Positions 8,209 through 17,687 of a DNA stretch of 64,000 bases are shown in pieces. Under the pieces are notes generated by a model that worked only from the letters and a program-made list of their open reading frames with translations, did not search any database and was not told where the DNA came from. The stretch covers positions 186,001-250,000 of the forward strand of contig NZ_FQVI01000002.1 of the NCBI RefSeq assembly GCF_900129135.1, in the 5' to 3' direction. The position numbers were made by a program, and so were the translations under genes. Every line of letters starts with the position of its first letter. Positions within the stretch are counted from its first letter, which is position 1. This stretch comes from Lactonifactor longoviformis DSM 17459 (GTDB taxonomy: Bacteria > Bacillota > Clostridia > Lachnospirales > Lachnospiraceae).

Positions 8209-9308
8209 AAAATTCTTTTGAAATCCTGGAGATTCTGCCCACCACAGACATCCGTCAGATAAAAAAAGCTTATGCCAGACTGGCTTCCATATACCACCCG
8301 GAGGAATTCCCCAAGGAATTCCAGGAGCTTCATGAGGCCTATGAAGAAGCTCTGCGTATTGCCAAAGAGGGAACGGCATCCGAAGGGACTCCCTCCTTTT
8401 CCTCTGCCGCCTGGGATGCTGCTCCTTCCTCCCAGTCCCGAAGCCGCAGGGATTTTTCTTCCCGTTCACATGCGGCGTCCTCCGGCTCCCCAGAGACGGA
8501 GGGCGGGCAGCCCTACCATTTTCACAAACTGCAGGGGGAAGAAGAGCCCTCGGAGGAGAACCCGGAGGATTCCTATGATTATCAGCGGTTATTTGAGCAG
8601 GAAAAATTCATTCAGCAGCAGAAAATTGCTGAGCTGACTGAAAAGGCTCTCTCCCAGGCCCGTGCCCTTATGGAAGACGGAAAAACCCGAAACAATCTGA
8701 AAGCCTGGTCCGCTTTTCTCACCGGCAGAGACTTTGTCCGTCTGAGAGAAGAGCCCATCTTTTTAGATGCATACGCAGACTTTCTGGAGATGTGCCGTCA
8801 GATGAAACGTCCCATCTGGAAGCTCCATGACAAAGCCTTCCAGCTCTCCCGGTACCAGAAACCGCCTCGTGGTGCTCATGAAAAGCTTTACCAGGTACTG
8901 GATTCCCGGTACCAGGGAGTTAAGTTTCGGGCTATGGAGAATTCCCTTCTTCTGACCGCAATCTCCCTCGTCCTGGCCGCCGGCATCTTCCTGGGCCGTA
9001 CTGCCACCGAAGCAGGAAGCGGAGTCCCCATCCCCATCGTCGGCGGAATCCTTCTCGCGGGTTTCACCATCTTTTTTGTAAGTGTCCGCAAACGGCTGAA
9101 AACCGCTTATAAGCATGCCCTCTTTGCAGCGCTGCTGCTGCTGATTGGAATCTTCAGCCTCGCAGGAAATCAGGTGGAAGTGGGCGTCATGAGAAATGAG
9201 GAACTGGCCAACGTGTCTTACGGGATACTGTGTTTTGGGTTTTTATATGGGATTGTAGCGGGGATTTGCTCCCTCATTACATGGATCAGAGGTAAAGCCT
9301 CTAGATAA
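8205..9308 (+). CDS. Membrane-anchored J-domain protein, HscC partner
   Basis: 367 residues starting with GTG, which overlaps the hscC stop and follows GAGGAGGGAG. Residues 3-50 form a J-domain (SFEILEI...[30 protein letters not shown]) in which the invariant HPD triad is HPE. This resembles, from memory, the DjlB/DjlC group of J-proteins paired with HscC. A low-complexity serine/proline stretch and a glutamine/glutamate-rich helix follow. The last 120 residues hold about four hydrophobic helices, so the J-domain is tethered to the membrane. Its 3' end overlaps the convergent deoD by 8 bases. Confidence 0.82.
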   Translation: MKNSFEILEILPTTDIRQIKKAYARLASIYHPEEFPKEFQELHEAYEEALRIAKEGTASEGTPSFSSAAWDAAPSSQSRSRRDFSSRSHAASSGSPETEGGQPYHFHKLQGEEEPSEENPEDSYDYQRLFEQEKFIQQQKIAELTEKALSQARALMEDGKTRNNLKAWSAFLTGRDFVRLREEPIFLDAYADFLEMCRQMKRPIWKLHDKAFQLSRYQKPPRGAHEKLYQVLDSRYQGVKFRAMENSLLLTAISLVLAAGIFLGRTATEAGSGVPIPIVGGILLAGFTIFFVSVRKRLKTAYKHALFAALLLLIGIFSLAGNQVEVGVMRNEELANVSYGILCFGFLYGIVAGICSLITWIRGKASR

Positions 9309-10005
9309 TCTCCAGCGCAATCTTCATCATATCCTGAAACGTTGTCTGCCTCTCTTCCGGCGTGCAGGCCTCCCCCGTCACCAGGGAGTCGCTTACTGTC
9401 ATAAGCGTCAGCGCCTCCACTCCATGCTTTGCCGCCAGTGAATACAGCTCGCAGGTTTCCATATCCACAGCCGCCACACCGTAATTAGCCATCAGCTGTG
9501 TCTTTTCCTTAATCCTGTCATCGTAAAACTTATCACTGGTGAATACATTTCTGACCACCGCCGGCATCCCCTCTTTTGCTGCCAGCTGGTAGGCAGCGTC
9601 CAAAAGGGAAAAGCTGGCTGTGGGCGCAAAGGAAATAGTTCCGAAGCGGTCATGATTCATATTAGAATCAGTGCAGGCTCCCAAAGCAATTACCACGTCT
9701 TTTAATTTAATATCCGGATGAATGCTTCCGCAGGTTCCCACACGAATCAGACGCTTTGCACCGTAAAATTCCATCAATTCATTGGCATAGATGGACATGG
9801 ACGGCATTCCCATACCTGTGCCCTGCACAGAAACCCTTTTTCCCTTATAGGTTCCGGTAAAGCCATACATACCTCTCACTTCATTGTAGCAGACAGGGTT
9901 TTCCAGAAAATTCTCAGCAATAAATTTTGCTCTCAGAGGATCTCCCGGGAGAAGGACCTTGTCTGCAATATCTCCGGGGTTGGCTGCGTTATGTGGTGTA
10001 CTCAT
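9301..10005 (-). CDS. deoD: Purine-nucleoside phosphorylase, DeoD type
   Basis: 234 residues, the usual size of the hexameric bacterial enzyme that splits purine ribo- and deoxyribonucleosides with phosphate. Visible signatures are the N-terminal [18 protein letters not shown] near residues 19-28, the TGMGMPS phosphate loop, [18 protein letters not shown] with the ribose-contacting Met-Glu pair, and [10 protein letters not shown] with the catalytic aspartate. It is the last gene of the long operon starting at 23207 and overlaps the deoxyribosyltransferase stop by 4 bases, indicating translational coupling. Its 3' end overlaps the convergent J-domain gene. Confidence 0.95.
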   Translation of the reverse strand: MSTPHNAANPGDIADKVLLPGDPLRAKFIAENFLENPVCYNEVRGMYGFTGTYKGKRVSVQGTGMGMPSMSIYANELMEFYGAKRLIRVGTCGSIHPDIKLKDVVIALGACTDSNMNHDRFGTISFAPTASFSLLDAAYQLAAKEGMPAVVRNVFTSDKFYDDRIKEKTQLMANYGVAAVDMETCELYSLAAKHGVEALTLMTVSDSLVTGEACTPEERQTTFQDMMKIALEII

Positions 10006-11123
10006 AAGATTCCCTCCTTTTTCAGCTGCTCAGCCATCTGCTCCAAAGCCTGTTCAAAAGTTCCCTCCAGAATAGGCATGGACGAGGAGAACATCAGATT
10101 GATTGGATAGTTAAAATTCTCTACATCATTTCCATAGATATCTTTGTTATTCTTATCTTCCCCATAGTGAGGAATCCGTTTTCTCATAATTTCTGTACTG
10201 TCCATATAGCCGAAGCATCGCTTGCCCAGCTGCCAGGCCATACCGCACTCAAAAGAGGTATCGCTGTTAGGTTCCCAGCCATGGAAATCATTCAGATTTG
10301 CCAGAATGATGTCGCAGTTGCGCACATGCTGCTGCCAGCGGTCAAAGTCATTGTAAGCCTGGAGATAAGGATCCCCGCTGATGATCCGCTCCACGCCGGG
10401 AGCGTCATCTGCAGGGGTAAACACCTGCAATCCATAGGACTCACAGAGAGCTTTTCTTTTTTCGTACAGAAGCTCTGCATCACTGTCATAGCGTTCCGGT
10501 CCGGCAAGATAAACCACTGGTTTTTCCTGCTTTTCCAAGGTGGGGCCGGGTACAAAGGCCTCTTTTTTCCTGCCGCGGATCACAGAGTCCTTCTGTTCCT
10601 CATGTATATCCAGCCTCAGCTGCTTCAGGCAGTCACTGTAATCGCCCTCAATCACCCTGCAGGAAGCCATCACACAGGGGGAGAAGGGAAGATCCTGATA
10701 GGGGAGCACTCTGCCGTCGTGGTCATATACCACTCCGTCTTTGAGTACCGCGAGGGGGTATTTGTGAACCATATTTCTCAAATCTCTGGTATATCCGTAG
10801 CAGCGGATTCCTCTGGCATAGGCCATACCGATCTCATAGATACTGCCTCCGTCCGGTTCACACCCCCGAAAGGTTTCCAGATCTGCTATTATCACGGTTG
10901 ACGCATTCATACTTTTGGCGCAGTTCTCAAAAATCTCGTCTGCATTCTTTCTCAGGTCCTCATGTTCCAGATTCAAAGGATTATCGTTGGGAAGGGTAAC
11001 CTCAAATCCATAATACTCAGACTCCTTGCGCATCGCCCCAAGAGAATCGTATCCATTTACATAAAAGCACTCAGGTCCGGCAATGTAGATTGCCTCCCCA
11101 TTAAACATTTCATACTGATGCAT
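10002..11123 (-). CDS. Tandem-domain nucleoside 2-deoxyribosyltransferase
   Basis: 373 residues, about twice a normal nucleoside 2-deoxyribosyltransferase. Each half has its own set of motifs: IYIAGPECF near residue 12 with [12 protein letters not shown] near 94, then [10 protein letters not shown] near 203 with [12 protein letters not shown] near 287. Both halves keep the glutamate expected as nucleophile. The enzyme exchanges the base on 2'-deoxyribosides or hydrolyses them. In the family the active sites form across subunits, so the fusion probably supplies the dimer in one chain. It sits between a nucleoside hydrolase and deoD. Confidence 0.85.
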   Translation of the reverse strand: MHQYEMFNGEAIYIAGPECFYVNGYDSLGAMRKESEYYGFEVTLPNDNPLNLEHEDLRKNADEIFENCAKSMNASTVIIADLETFRGCEPDGGSIYEIGMAYARGIRCYGYTRDLRNMVHKYPLAVLKDGVVYDHDGRVLPYQDLPFSPCVMASCRVIEGDYSDCLKQLRLDIHEEQKDSVIRGRKKEAFVPGPTLEKQEKPVVYLAGPERYDSDAELLYEKRKALCESYGLQVFTPADDAPGVERIISGDPYLQAYNDFDRWQQHVRNCDIILANLNDFHGWEPNSDTSFECGMAWQLGKRCFGYMDSTEIMRKRIPHYGEDKNNKDIYGNDVENFNYPINLMFSSSMPILEGTFEQALEQMAEQLKKEGIL

Positions 11124-11132
11124 GGTCTCCTC

Positions 11133-12080
11133 CTATTTCAGTACCAGTTCCAGCAAAAGCTTAAGGAACCTTCCGCAGTCTGCCTTACAGCCTACCTGGA
11201 TCAAAGGCAGGTGCTCCCATACAAAATGGTGGCGTCTGTCAATTACCGTCATTCCCAGTGTAAGCCCGTCTTTTGTCTCCACTCCTACATGCGCTTCCAT
11301 GGTTTCCACGAGAGTAGGATCAATCGCATAGGCAACCGCCATACAGTCTATCACTGTACAGTAGGCGTCAAAACCTCTGTTTCGGATAAAATGAATGGCA
11401 TTGAGAAGGAACTTTGCCTCTTTTTTATCACTCTCTTCCATTTTTTTCAGGTCATCATCGCTAAAGTCCACGTCAAAATGGGTAGCAACATCCAGTCCAA
11501 GGGCTACTAATTTTACGCCTGAATTATATACCAGGTCGGCGGCCTCGGGATCAACGTATACATTCCACTCGCTCTGGGGCGTATCCCCCGTAGCGTTTAA
11601 GAATGCATACTTGTTCAGTCCGAATGAGCCGGAGATTGCATAGATTGCCGGTATCATCTCCTTGATTTCCGGAGCCTTTATCATAGCAAGGGCGATATTG
11701 CTCATAGGCGCAGTGGAAATGATGTACACTTCATTCGGATTCTCTTTTATGATCTTTATCATAAGATCCACAGCATCAAGCTCACTCAATGGCATGGCAG
11801 GCGCCGGGAGGTGATTCTCCGCCTGTCCGTCAGTTCCGTGGGTAAAAGGATCCTTCGGGCAGTCTCTGATAATAGGCTTTGCCAGTCCTCTTGCAACAGG
11901 AATGTCTGTACGCTCCAGCAGTTCCAATGTTTTTCTGGCATTGACACAGGTGACATCTACCGGGTAGTTTCCGTTAACTGTAGTTACCGCCATGAGCTGC
12001 AGATCCGGAGATTTTGCCGCCATTACAATTGCCATGGAATCGTCCATACCTGGATCGCAGTCTAATATAATCTTTTTCAT
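11133..12080 (-). CDS. Inosine-uridine preferring nucleoside hydrolase family protein
   Basis: 315 residues. The N-terminal DCDPGMDDSMA calcium-site motif defines the nucleoside hydrolase family, which cleaves N-ribosides to base and ribose. Other expected positions are TTVNGN, the HGTDG loop near residue 80, NVYVDPEAA near residue 168, and a histidine-rich C-terminal segment (DRRHHFVW). It follows the yjbQ-like gene by 73 bases and precedes the deoxyribosyltransferase by 9. A hydrolase, two phosphorylases and a transferase for nucleosides in one operon is redundant unless the substrates differ. Confidence 0.92.
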   Translation of the reverse strand: MKKIILDCDPGMDDSMAIVMAAKSPDLQLMAVTTVNGNYPVDVTCVNARKTLELLERTDIPVARGLAKPIIRDCPKDPFTHGTDGQAENHLPAPAMPLSELDAVDLMIKIIKENPNEVYIISTAPMSNIALAMIKAPEIKEMIPAIYAISGSFGLNKYAFLNATGDTPQSEWNVYVDPEAADLVYNSGVKLVALGLDVATHFDVDFSDDDLKKMEESDKKEAKFLLNAIHFIRNRGFDAYCTVIDCMAVAYAIDPTLVETMEAHVGVETKDGLTLGMTVIDRRHHFVWEHLPLIQVGCKADCGRFLKLLLELVLK

Positions 12081-12153
12081 ACCGCACCTCTTTCTTTTTT
12101 ATTCATTTTACAGACGCGTAAGCGGCTGTTATCTTCTCTTTCCTGAACCAGTT

Positions 12154-12561
12154 CTATACATCTGGCTGTATTTTTATAAAAAACTCTCTCTTTCTGGGAC
12201 CGTCGAATTCCAGAAAGTACAGATGCTGGGATCCGCCGATGAGCGGTTTTCCTTCGTGAATGATAAATCCGTCGGATACCCCCAAGAGAGCAGACTTGAT
12301 ATGTCCCGCAGCATCCTGAGGAGTATCGTGCTGGTGTTTAAAGTCAATTCTGGTGGGAACCAGCCTGCGGATTTCCTCGTCCAGATCCACAAAGCCATCC
12401 GGATCCCAGGGAGAAAATACAGCCAGTCCTGCCGTTGAATGAGGATTGTATACCAGACAGGTGCCCTCCTGCACGCCGCTCTCTTCTACCGCCTGAATTA
12501 ACTGTTCTGTAATATCATGAACCCCGTTGTATACTGTCTCTAATTTATAATTCTTAAGCAT
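12154..12561 (-). CDS. YjbQ-family (UPF0047) protein
   Basis: 135 residues from the ATG at 12561, behind GGGGG. It matches the YjbQ/UPF0047 family, single-domain trimers with a metal-binding site; some members show weak thiamine-phosphate synthase activity, but the true function is unsettled. The family histidines are in NPHSTAGL near residue 45 and FKHQHDTPQDAAGHIKSALLG near residues 80-100, followed by GKPLIGGSQHLYFLEFDGPR. It lies 11 bases after the SIS gene inside the nucleoside operon. What it does there is unknown. Confidence 0.85.
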   Translation of the reverse strand: MLKNYKLETVYNGVHDITEQLIQAVEESGVQEGTCLVYNPHSTAGLAVFSPWDPDGFVDLDEEIRRLVPTRIDFKHQHDTPQDAAGHIKSALLGVSDGFIIHEGKPLIGGSQHLYFLEFDGPRKREFFIKIQPDV

Positions 12562-12572
12562 ATGCCATCCCC

Positions 12573-13712
12573 CTATCTCACAATAATCTCGCTGTTTTTC
12601 ACTCCTGCGCCTCCTTCTGCAAAGGACCAGTCTCCCTCGCAGCCCCGGCCGTACTTCTCGCCTATCATCTCTGAAATATAACCGGCCAGCAGGCAGACAG
12701 GCGCAAACTGGGTCAGAGGCATATTTAGGGGATATTTGGGGGCGGGCACTTGTACATAAGTTCCCTCTTCCCCGTTGAAATCCTCCTTGGTTCCATCCGT
12801 AACGACAAGAAGCGGACGTTTCAGGACATTGGCATAGTGCACCATCTCTTTGGTTCTGCTGAGTCCCGGATTCGTCGTATTGCCCACTACAACGGTTCCC
12901 AGATTCTTGGCATCCCTGGCAAAGAAATTGAGATGGAACCATTCCTCAGAATTTATATGCATAGCCACCTTTCCTGTAGCTTCCAGCATCTTAGCCCAGC
13001 CAAACCACGCAGCTGCATAATCGAATCCGGCTCCCACAAAATCATAATAGGGCAAGTCCTTCCACTCTTCAGCTGCCTTCTCACAGGTGCTTTCCATCTG
13101 AGGCAGCAGCTTTCTCAGAGCCTCCCCCTGTGCCCTCATGTCATAGCGGTAGTCCATAGCCTGATCCATAGTATACCTGCCCCTCACCTCTCCAAAGCGG
13201 ATGGCCAGAAGAAGAAGTGACATCACACTTACCATATAGCTTCTGGTTCCCGGCGCACCCTCAAATTCCGGGATGTTCAGTTTTAAAATTTTGTCGGAAT
13301 GCATGCCCAGAGGGGATTCTTCATTTCCTGTGACACCCAGAACATAACAGCCGTGGAGTCTGGCGCGCTGTACGGCCTCTGCCACCCTGGCTCCTGTTCC
13401 GGAATTGCTCACCGCAATTACCAGGGGATTTCTGCAGTCAACCCCCATATGCTTTTCACAGTAATAGCGGCTCAGATCAATGGCTGTCACCACCTCTGTG
13501 GGAATTCCTGTGAGCATCTCAAAGATTGGTTTTGCTGCCAGAGATGCTGCATAGGAGTCCCCGCATCCTGTAAGAACAATTCTCTGTATATTGAATATCT
13601 CCTGGAAGCTCAGAACAAGCCTTGCTTTTTCTTCTAAATCGTCATATTGTGTCTCAATCAGATCCGGCAGGCTGAATACCTGACGGCTCATTGGATTGTC
13701 ATATTTACTCAT
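12573..13712 (-). CDS. Double SIS-domain sugar-phosphate protein
   Basis: 379 residues with two SIS modules like the isomerase half of GlmS and like FrlB/AgaS. The first has IVLTGCGDSYAAS near residue 45 and VSNSGTGARV near 100; the second has YDFVGAGFDYAAA near 227 and INSEEWFH near 255. SIS proteins bind phosphosugars and act as isomerases, deaminases or deglycases. With a PfkB kinase in the same operon the logic resembles fructosamine breakdown (FrlD kinase, FrlB SIS deglycase), but the companions here are nucleoside enzymes. A role in splitting or isomerising a phosphorylated ribosyl product is inferred. Confidence 0.8.
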   Translation of the reverse strand: MSKYDNPMSRQVFSLPDLIETQYDDLEEKARLVLSFQEIFNIQRIVLTGCGDSYAASLAAKPIFEMLTGIPTEVVTAIDLSRYYCEKHMGVDCRNPLVIAVSNSGTGARVAEAVQRARLHGCYVLGVTGNEESPLGMHSDKILKLNIPEFEGAPGTRSYMVSVMSLLLLAIRFGEVRGRYTMDQAMDYRYDMRAQGEALRKLLPQMESTCEKAAEEWKDLPYYDFVGAGFDYAAAWFGWAKMLEATGKVAMHINSEEWFHLNFFARDAKNLGTVVVGNTTNPGLSRTKEMVHYANVLKRPLLVVTDGTKEDFNGEEGTYVQVPAPKYPLNMPLTQFAPVCLLAGYISEMIGEKYGRGCEGDWSFAEGGAGVKNSEIIVR

Positions 13713-13760
13713 ACATTTCTCCCTTATTTCTTCACTAACAGTCAGTTACTTTGTATCCTG

Positions 13761-14675
13761 TTACCACAGTGTAGGATTCCAGTTTTTCTTTCCGGCAGCT
13801 TTCTTTTTCTCATCCATCTGCCGGAGCACTGCGCATCCTTCCAGAGCAATATCAATGGCATAATTGTGCCCTGCTCCCTCAGAGAAGGTTTCGCCCGTAC
13901 AAAGGTTATCTGCTACGGAACAAACAGAACCGCCTCTGCGGCCGAATAATGCCGACAGGGTAACAATAGCAGCAGATTCTCTGTCCCCGTTCAGAACCCC
14001 GGCACGGTTGTAAATCCCCGCAGTTTCTATATTCCACGGCTGCAGGTATCCTCCCACACCCGGACGGCCGCCGCCCACAAAATCACTGTCCACAGACAGG
14101 GTTACGCCCACATGGTAGGGTGCTTTTAACGCCTCCGCCGCAGCGGCCATGGCATTAATTACCTCATAGTGGCTGGCAGCCGGGTATGCAGCGGGAATAT
14201 ATGCCTTAGTCATACCTTCTTCCCGCACCACACCGCTGGCAATCACCACATCACCGGGATGTACCTGGTCTCCTAAGCCTCCGGAACCTCCGACTCTGAG
14301 AAAGGTAGAGGCATCTGTATATTCCATGAAATCATAGAGAATTAATTCCATCTCCGGAGAACCGCTTCCGCCGCTTACAACAGTTATACGGGCGCCTTTG
14401 TATGTGCCGGAATATGTAGTAAACATTCCGGAATTGCCGATTAGCTCCGCATTTTCCAGGCGGTCTGCAATTTTCTTTGCCGGATCCTCGTCATAGGCGC
14501 ACAGAGGATCCCTTACGGTAATTAAAACGAAATCTCCTACCTTTGTATGATCAATCTGGGTAAGCGCAGGACGGCCCTTTATCACCAGGCCCTTTTCCGG
14601 TACATTTTTATAGTACTCATACTGTTCATGTATCCGCTGAATAGATGGTTTTTTACGAATATCGTCACTTAACAT
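13761..14675 (-). CDS. Nucleoside phosphorylase (uridine phosphorylase-like)
   Basis: 304 residues, longer than uridine phosphorylase (about 250) because of an N-terminal extension of roughly 35 residues. The phosphorylase fold is visible in TYSGTYKGARITVVSGGSGSPEMEL (phosphate and sugar contacts), RVGGSGGLG, NIETAGIYNRA at the place of the family's Met-Glu pair (here Ile-Glu-Thr) and SVADNLCTGE near the C-terminus. The substitutions suggest a substrate other than plain uridine. Its start codon lies inside the end of the PfkB gene (7-base overlap), so translation of the two is coupled. Confidence 0.82.
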   Translation of the reverse strand: MLSDDIRKKPSIQRIHEQYEYYKNVPEKGLVIKGRPALTQIDHTKVGDFVLITVRDPLCAYDEDPAKKIADRLENAELIGNSGMFTTYSGTYKGARITVVSGGSGSPEMELILYDFMEYTDASTFLRVGGSGGLGDQVHPGDVVIASGVVREEGMTKAYIPAAYPAASHYEVINAMAAAAEALKAPYHVGVTLSVDSDFVGGGRPGVGGYLQPWNIETAGIYNRAGVLNGDRESAAIVTLSALFGRRGGSVCSVADNLCTGETFSEGAGHNYAIDIALEGCAVLRQMDEKKKAAGKKNWNPTLW

Positions 14676-15577
14676 GTCAGTTCCTCCATGGATTTTAATA
14701 GCCGGAGTGCTTCCTCTTGTTCCTCTTTTTGAATTCTTTTAGGCACTCCGTACTGAGATATACACATAGCGGCAGAAATACTGCCCATTCTTCCACATTC
14801 TGCCGGGGAATACCCCTGGCAGTATCCACATAAGACAGCCCCCGAGGAGCTGTTGCCTCCGCCTGTAGGATCCATTACCTTTACCCCCTGGCAGGAAGGT
14901 ACCTCCACAGCCTCTTTTGGAGTAATCATGACAGCCCCCCTAGCTCCCTGGCGCAGAAATACAAGCTTCAGATTCCAAGACTGAAATTCCTGTATTATAT
15001 CTTCTTTCCTCTCCAGGCCGAGAAGCGCCCTGGCTTCTGTCATATTAATTGACAGAATATCCAGGCGGGATGCGATCTCCCTGACATGCTCCTTTTTCTC
15101 CAGGCAGGTGGCGTCATTGGCGATTTCCCACATTACAGCCGCAGGAGATTCCTTCTTCATCACCAAAATCTTCTCCCAGAAATCCGGGCTGTCATTTTTA
15201 AAAATATAGATTCCTTTAGAGGCAGAAAAATAAGGTTTCAAATCCTCCGGTGTAATTTCTATCTTTTTGTAATGGTCCGGTCCGTACAGAGGAGTCTCAG
15301 TCCGTTCTCCGTCTTCAAAGTACTGAATGACGGTATGAGGGGTTTTCTCATCTTTTACAAGCAGCCCCTCCATGGAGATCTTGTTTGTTTCATACCATTC
15401 TCCGTAGATCTCCCGGTAGTCAGCGCCTACCCCCGTTGCCAGAAGAACGCTGTCACTCCACAGCTTCATGCCGCACAGGGCATAGATTCCGGCACCTCCG
15501 GCCACCTTTTCCACTGTTTTTCCGTCTGAAAAACGAATCTCGTCTGTCACTGCAGTTGATGCAACTATATAATCCAC
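14669..15577 (-). CDS. PfkB-family kinase with altered catalytic motif
   Basis: 302 residues of the ribokinase-like fold. The N-terminal substrate lid and glycine pair are present (EKVAGGAGIYAL), and the C-terminal signature reads DPTGGGNSSSGA where the family normally has D-T-x-G-A-G-D. The catalytic base aspartate is thus asparagine and the anion-hole alanine is glycine. Eukaryotic Mak32-like proteins show, from memory, a comparable GAGN. It may phosphorylate a ribosyl sugar poorly, bind without catalysis, or use another base. It lies 11 bases after the second glycohydrolase gene in the same operon. Confidence 0.8.
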   Translation of the reverse strand: MDYIVASTAVTDEIRFSDGKTVEKVAGGAGIYALCGMKLWSDSVLLATGVGADYREIYGEWYETNKISMEGLLVKDEKTPHTVIQYFEDGERTETPLYGPDHYKKIEITPEDLKPYFSASKGIYIFKNDSPDFWEKILVMKKESPAAVMWEIANDATCLEKKEHVREIASRLDILSINMTEARALLGLERKEDIIQEFQSWNLKLVFLRQGARGAVMITPKEAVEVPSCQGVKVMDPTGGGNSSSGAVLCGYCQGYSPAECGRMGSISAAMCISQYGVPKRIQKEEQEEALRLLKSMEELTC

Positions 15578-15588
15578 GTCTGCACCCC

Positions 15589-17685
15589 CTACTCTGAGAT
15601 AATCAGGCTGTCACAGGTCATGGTTCCCCTGGATATCACAAAGCCTGCCCCGCCGCAGGTATAGGTATCGTCCTCAGCAGTCAGGATCGTCTCATTGTTC
15701 ACACTGAGAGACAGCTGGTTTTTATGAGCAGAGAATTTTAACGCATACCCCAGATCCTCTTCATAAGCATAGGGCGCGGTGCCCAGTACCGTTCTTTGGC
15801 CGTCCTTCTGCATATAGATCACCGCTTCCTTTTTGTTCTGAAGCACAGCCCCGTAATAGCGGCGGTGCCCAACGCTTCTTACTACCAGTCCGCCGGACTG
15901 GTGCAGGGCAAAATGGAGGGTGGATGCTGCCGTATAGTCCTCCCACTCCCGGCTTCCAATGGTCACCAGGCCGTCGTCCTCTACGTTTGAGACACAGTAC
16001 GTATACTTAAAGTCTGCGGCAAACTGTACGGCAGAGCTTGCAAACCCAGCCAGCCACAGGGGATTCGTATTCCAGATGGAAGTCATAAGCATTCCCCGCT
16101 GGGCAAACCTGGACGGAGCGCCCTTCCAATCGATGGAGTGAAGAATTACATGTCCGTCAAACCGCTTTTCGCTGGAAATCTCATATCCCAGTTTAAAGAT
16201 AGACATCCCTTGGGTATCAGGAACTGTCCAGGAGAAGGTATTCACTGCTTTTGTGACAACTACGGGATCCCCGTAGATCACCTGCTCCACATTATCAATA
16301 TCATAGTATAATATATAAGGGCGGAGACTTACCTCACCCTCTTCCATAAGGCTCACAGAGGTAACCACTTTCTGGGAGGAATACAGGGTGGGGGAGGCCA
16401 CCGTAGAGAAGTTGGCAGCCAGCTTTGAAAAGTCAATAAAGGTCTGGGTGGACACATCCGCTGTCACCCCGTCAGCCACATGTCTGCAGCCGATAACCAG
16501 TCCGTTCCTGCCCTCAGAAAATTCATTGTAATTGCAAAGCTCCACCGGTGCCATAGCCCCATGGGCAAAGGTGCAGGGTGCAAATCCCTGGAGGGATCCG
16601 GGGAATTCAAAGGTAAACCGCTCAGAAGAAATCTCAGCCTCCTCCCCTGCCAGCATAGCAGCTGCTTTCAGAATTCTCTTACTTTCAATCACTGCATCGG
16701 TCACCACAGAGCCGCCGTCGGAGGTCACTACATACATTAGATCAGCCACCGGTGTTCTGAAATCAGCCCCCGCGTTGATGCCGGCAAGACCCAGACGGAT
16801 TCCGTTAAATGCCCCTACATTGCCCGCATTGCAGTCGGTATCCCAGGCCGCGGAGGAGGCAATGCTGATGGATTTCTGGAAATCGTCTCCTCCCAGAAGG
16901 ATAGAGGCAATCACCATGGCATGATTAGGCACCATATGGCAGCAGCCGGGGAAGACCTCATAGCCATATTTGGGATTCAGATACTCCCGCACAGCTCTCC
17001 AGTCGGATTCCCTGCTGCAGATCTCCCGCACATCGCGGATGATTGCGATAAGCTGTTCATTGGACAGGTACGTTTCTGCCCGATCCAGCAGAACATTCAG
17101 ATCCTTTTCCGTAAATGCCATAGCTTCCAGAGCTGCCAGATGACAGGCAGCCTCTACCGCAATCCCGTCATGGCTGACACTGGCGGCTTTTCTCACCAGT
17201 TCCACCGCAAGATCCGGATTATCCGGGCAGGCCATAGCAATGGCATCAATAAATATTTGTGCCCCGATCTGCTCTGCCAGCGTTCTCCCGTTTGTCTCTA
17301 TGGAACCGCTCTGGGGAGCCTCCATGCCGTTTTTCAGGTTCAGATATGCCGTATGCTCTGTGGAGCGGCCAAGGCCTCCCCACCAGAGAATGGTTTTATT
17401 TTCAATAATATAGTTCAGCCAGGTATCTCCAAATGCCTTTGCCGGAAGATTCTTGTCGTATCCGTTATCCTCCAGGGCCCGGAAAAATCCGAAGGTTCCT
17501 GATATATCGTCATCTGCTACGATCAGGGGAACGCCTACTTCCTTGTGTACATAATATTTGATATCCCCGAAGGTATCCTGAATCTTTTCGTAACTCCAGC
17601 CTTCTACCGGGCGCCCCAGGTATACACCGATAAGCTTGCCCAGAACACCGGAGTAGATCTGGTTTCTGAATTGGGTAACAGCCAT
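15589..17685 (-). CDS. ADP-ribosylglycohydrolase-fold protein with C-terminal beta domain (copy 2)
   Basis: 698 residues. The first 340 or so form an ADP-ribosylglycohydrolase (ARH/DraG) domain with the two metal-site clusters: DDDISGT near residues 58-64 and WDTDCNAGNVGAFNG near 283-297. ARH enzymes hydrolyse N- or O-linked ribosyl bonds. The remaining 350 residues are beta-rich and end in a segment like LamG/3-keto-disaccharide hydrolase sandwiches (HRRYYGAVL, GGAGFVISRG), possibly a sugar-binding module. No signal peptide is seen. It is a paralogue of the gene two bases upstream. It may cleave an imported ribosyl conjugate; substrate unknown. Confidence 0.83.
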   Translation of the reverse strand: MAVTQFRNQIYSGVLGKLIGVYLGRPVEGWSYEKIQDTFGDIKYYVHKEVGVPLIVADDDISGTFGFFRALEDNGYDKNLPAKAFGDTWLNYIIENKTILWWGGLGRSTEHTAYLNLKNGMEAPQSGSIETNGRTLAEQIGAQIFIDAIAMACPDNPDLAVELVRKAASVSHDGIAVEAACHLAALEAMAFTEKDLNVLLDRAETYLSNEQLIAIIRDVREICSRESDWRAVREYLNPKYGYEVFPGCCHMVPNHAMVIASILLGGDDFQKSISIASSAAWDTDCNAGNVGAFNGIRLGLAGINAGADFRTPVADLMYVVTSDGGSVVTDAVIESKRILKAAAMLAGEEAEISSERFTFEFPGSLQGFAPCTFAHGAMAPVELCNYNEFSEGRNGLVIGCRHVADGVTADVSTQTFIDFSKLAANFSTVASPTLYSSQKVVTSVSLMEEGEVSLRPYILYYDIDNVEQVIYGDPVVVTKAVNTFSWTVPDTQGMSIFKLGYEISSEKRFDGHVILHSIDWKGAPSRFAQRGMLMTSIWNTNPLWLAGFASSAVQFAADFKYTYCVSNVEDDGLVTIGSREWEDYTAASTLHFALHQSGGLVVRSVGHRRYYGAVLQNKKEAVIYMQKDGQRTVLGTAPYAYEEDLGYALKFSAHKNQLSLSVNNETILTAEDDTYTCGGAGFVISRGTMTCDSLIISE

Positions 17686-17687
17686 TT

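Noticed and set aside
12562-12942. Upstream extension of the yjbQ-like frame
   Set aside because: It overlaps the end of the SIS gene in another frame; a good ribosome site marks the ATG at 12561.
14669-15577. Ribokinase or pseudouridine kinase name for the PfkB gene
   Set aside because: The altered catalytic motif and lack of a PsuG gene do not support a specific name.
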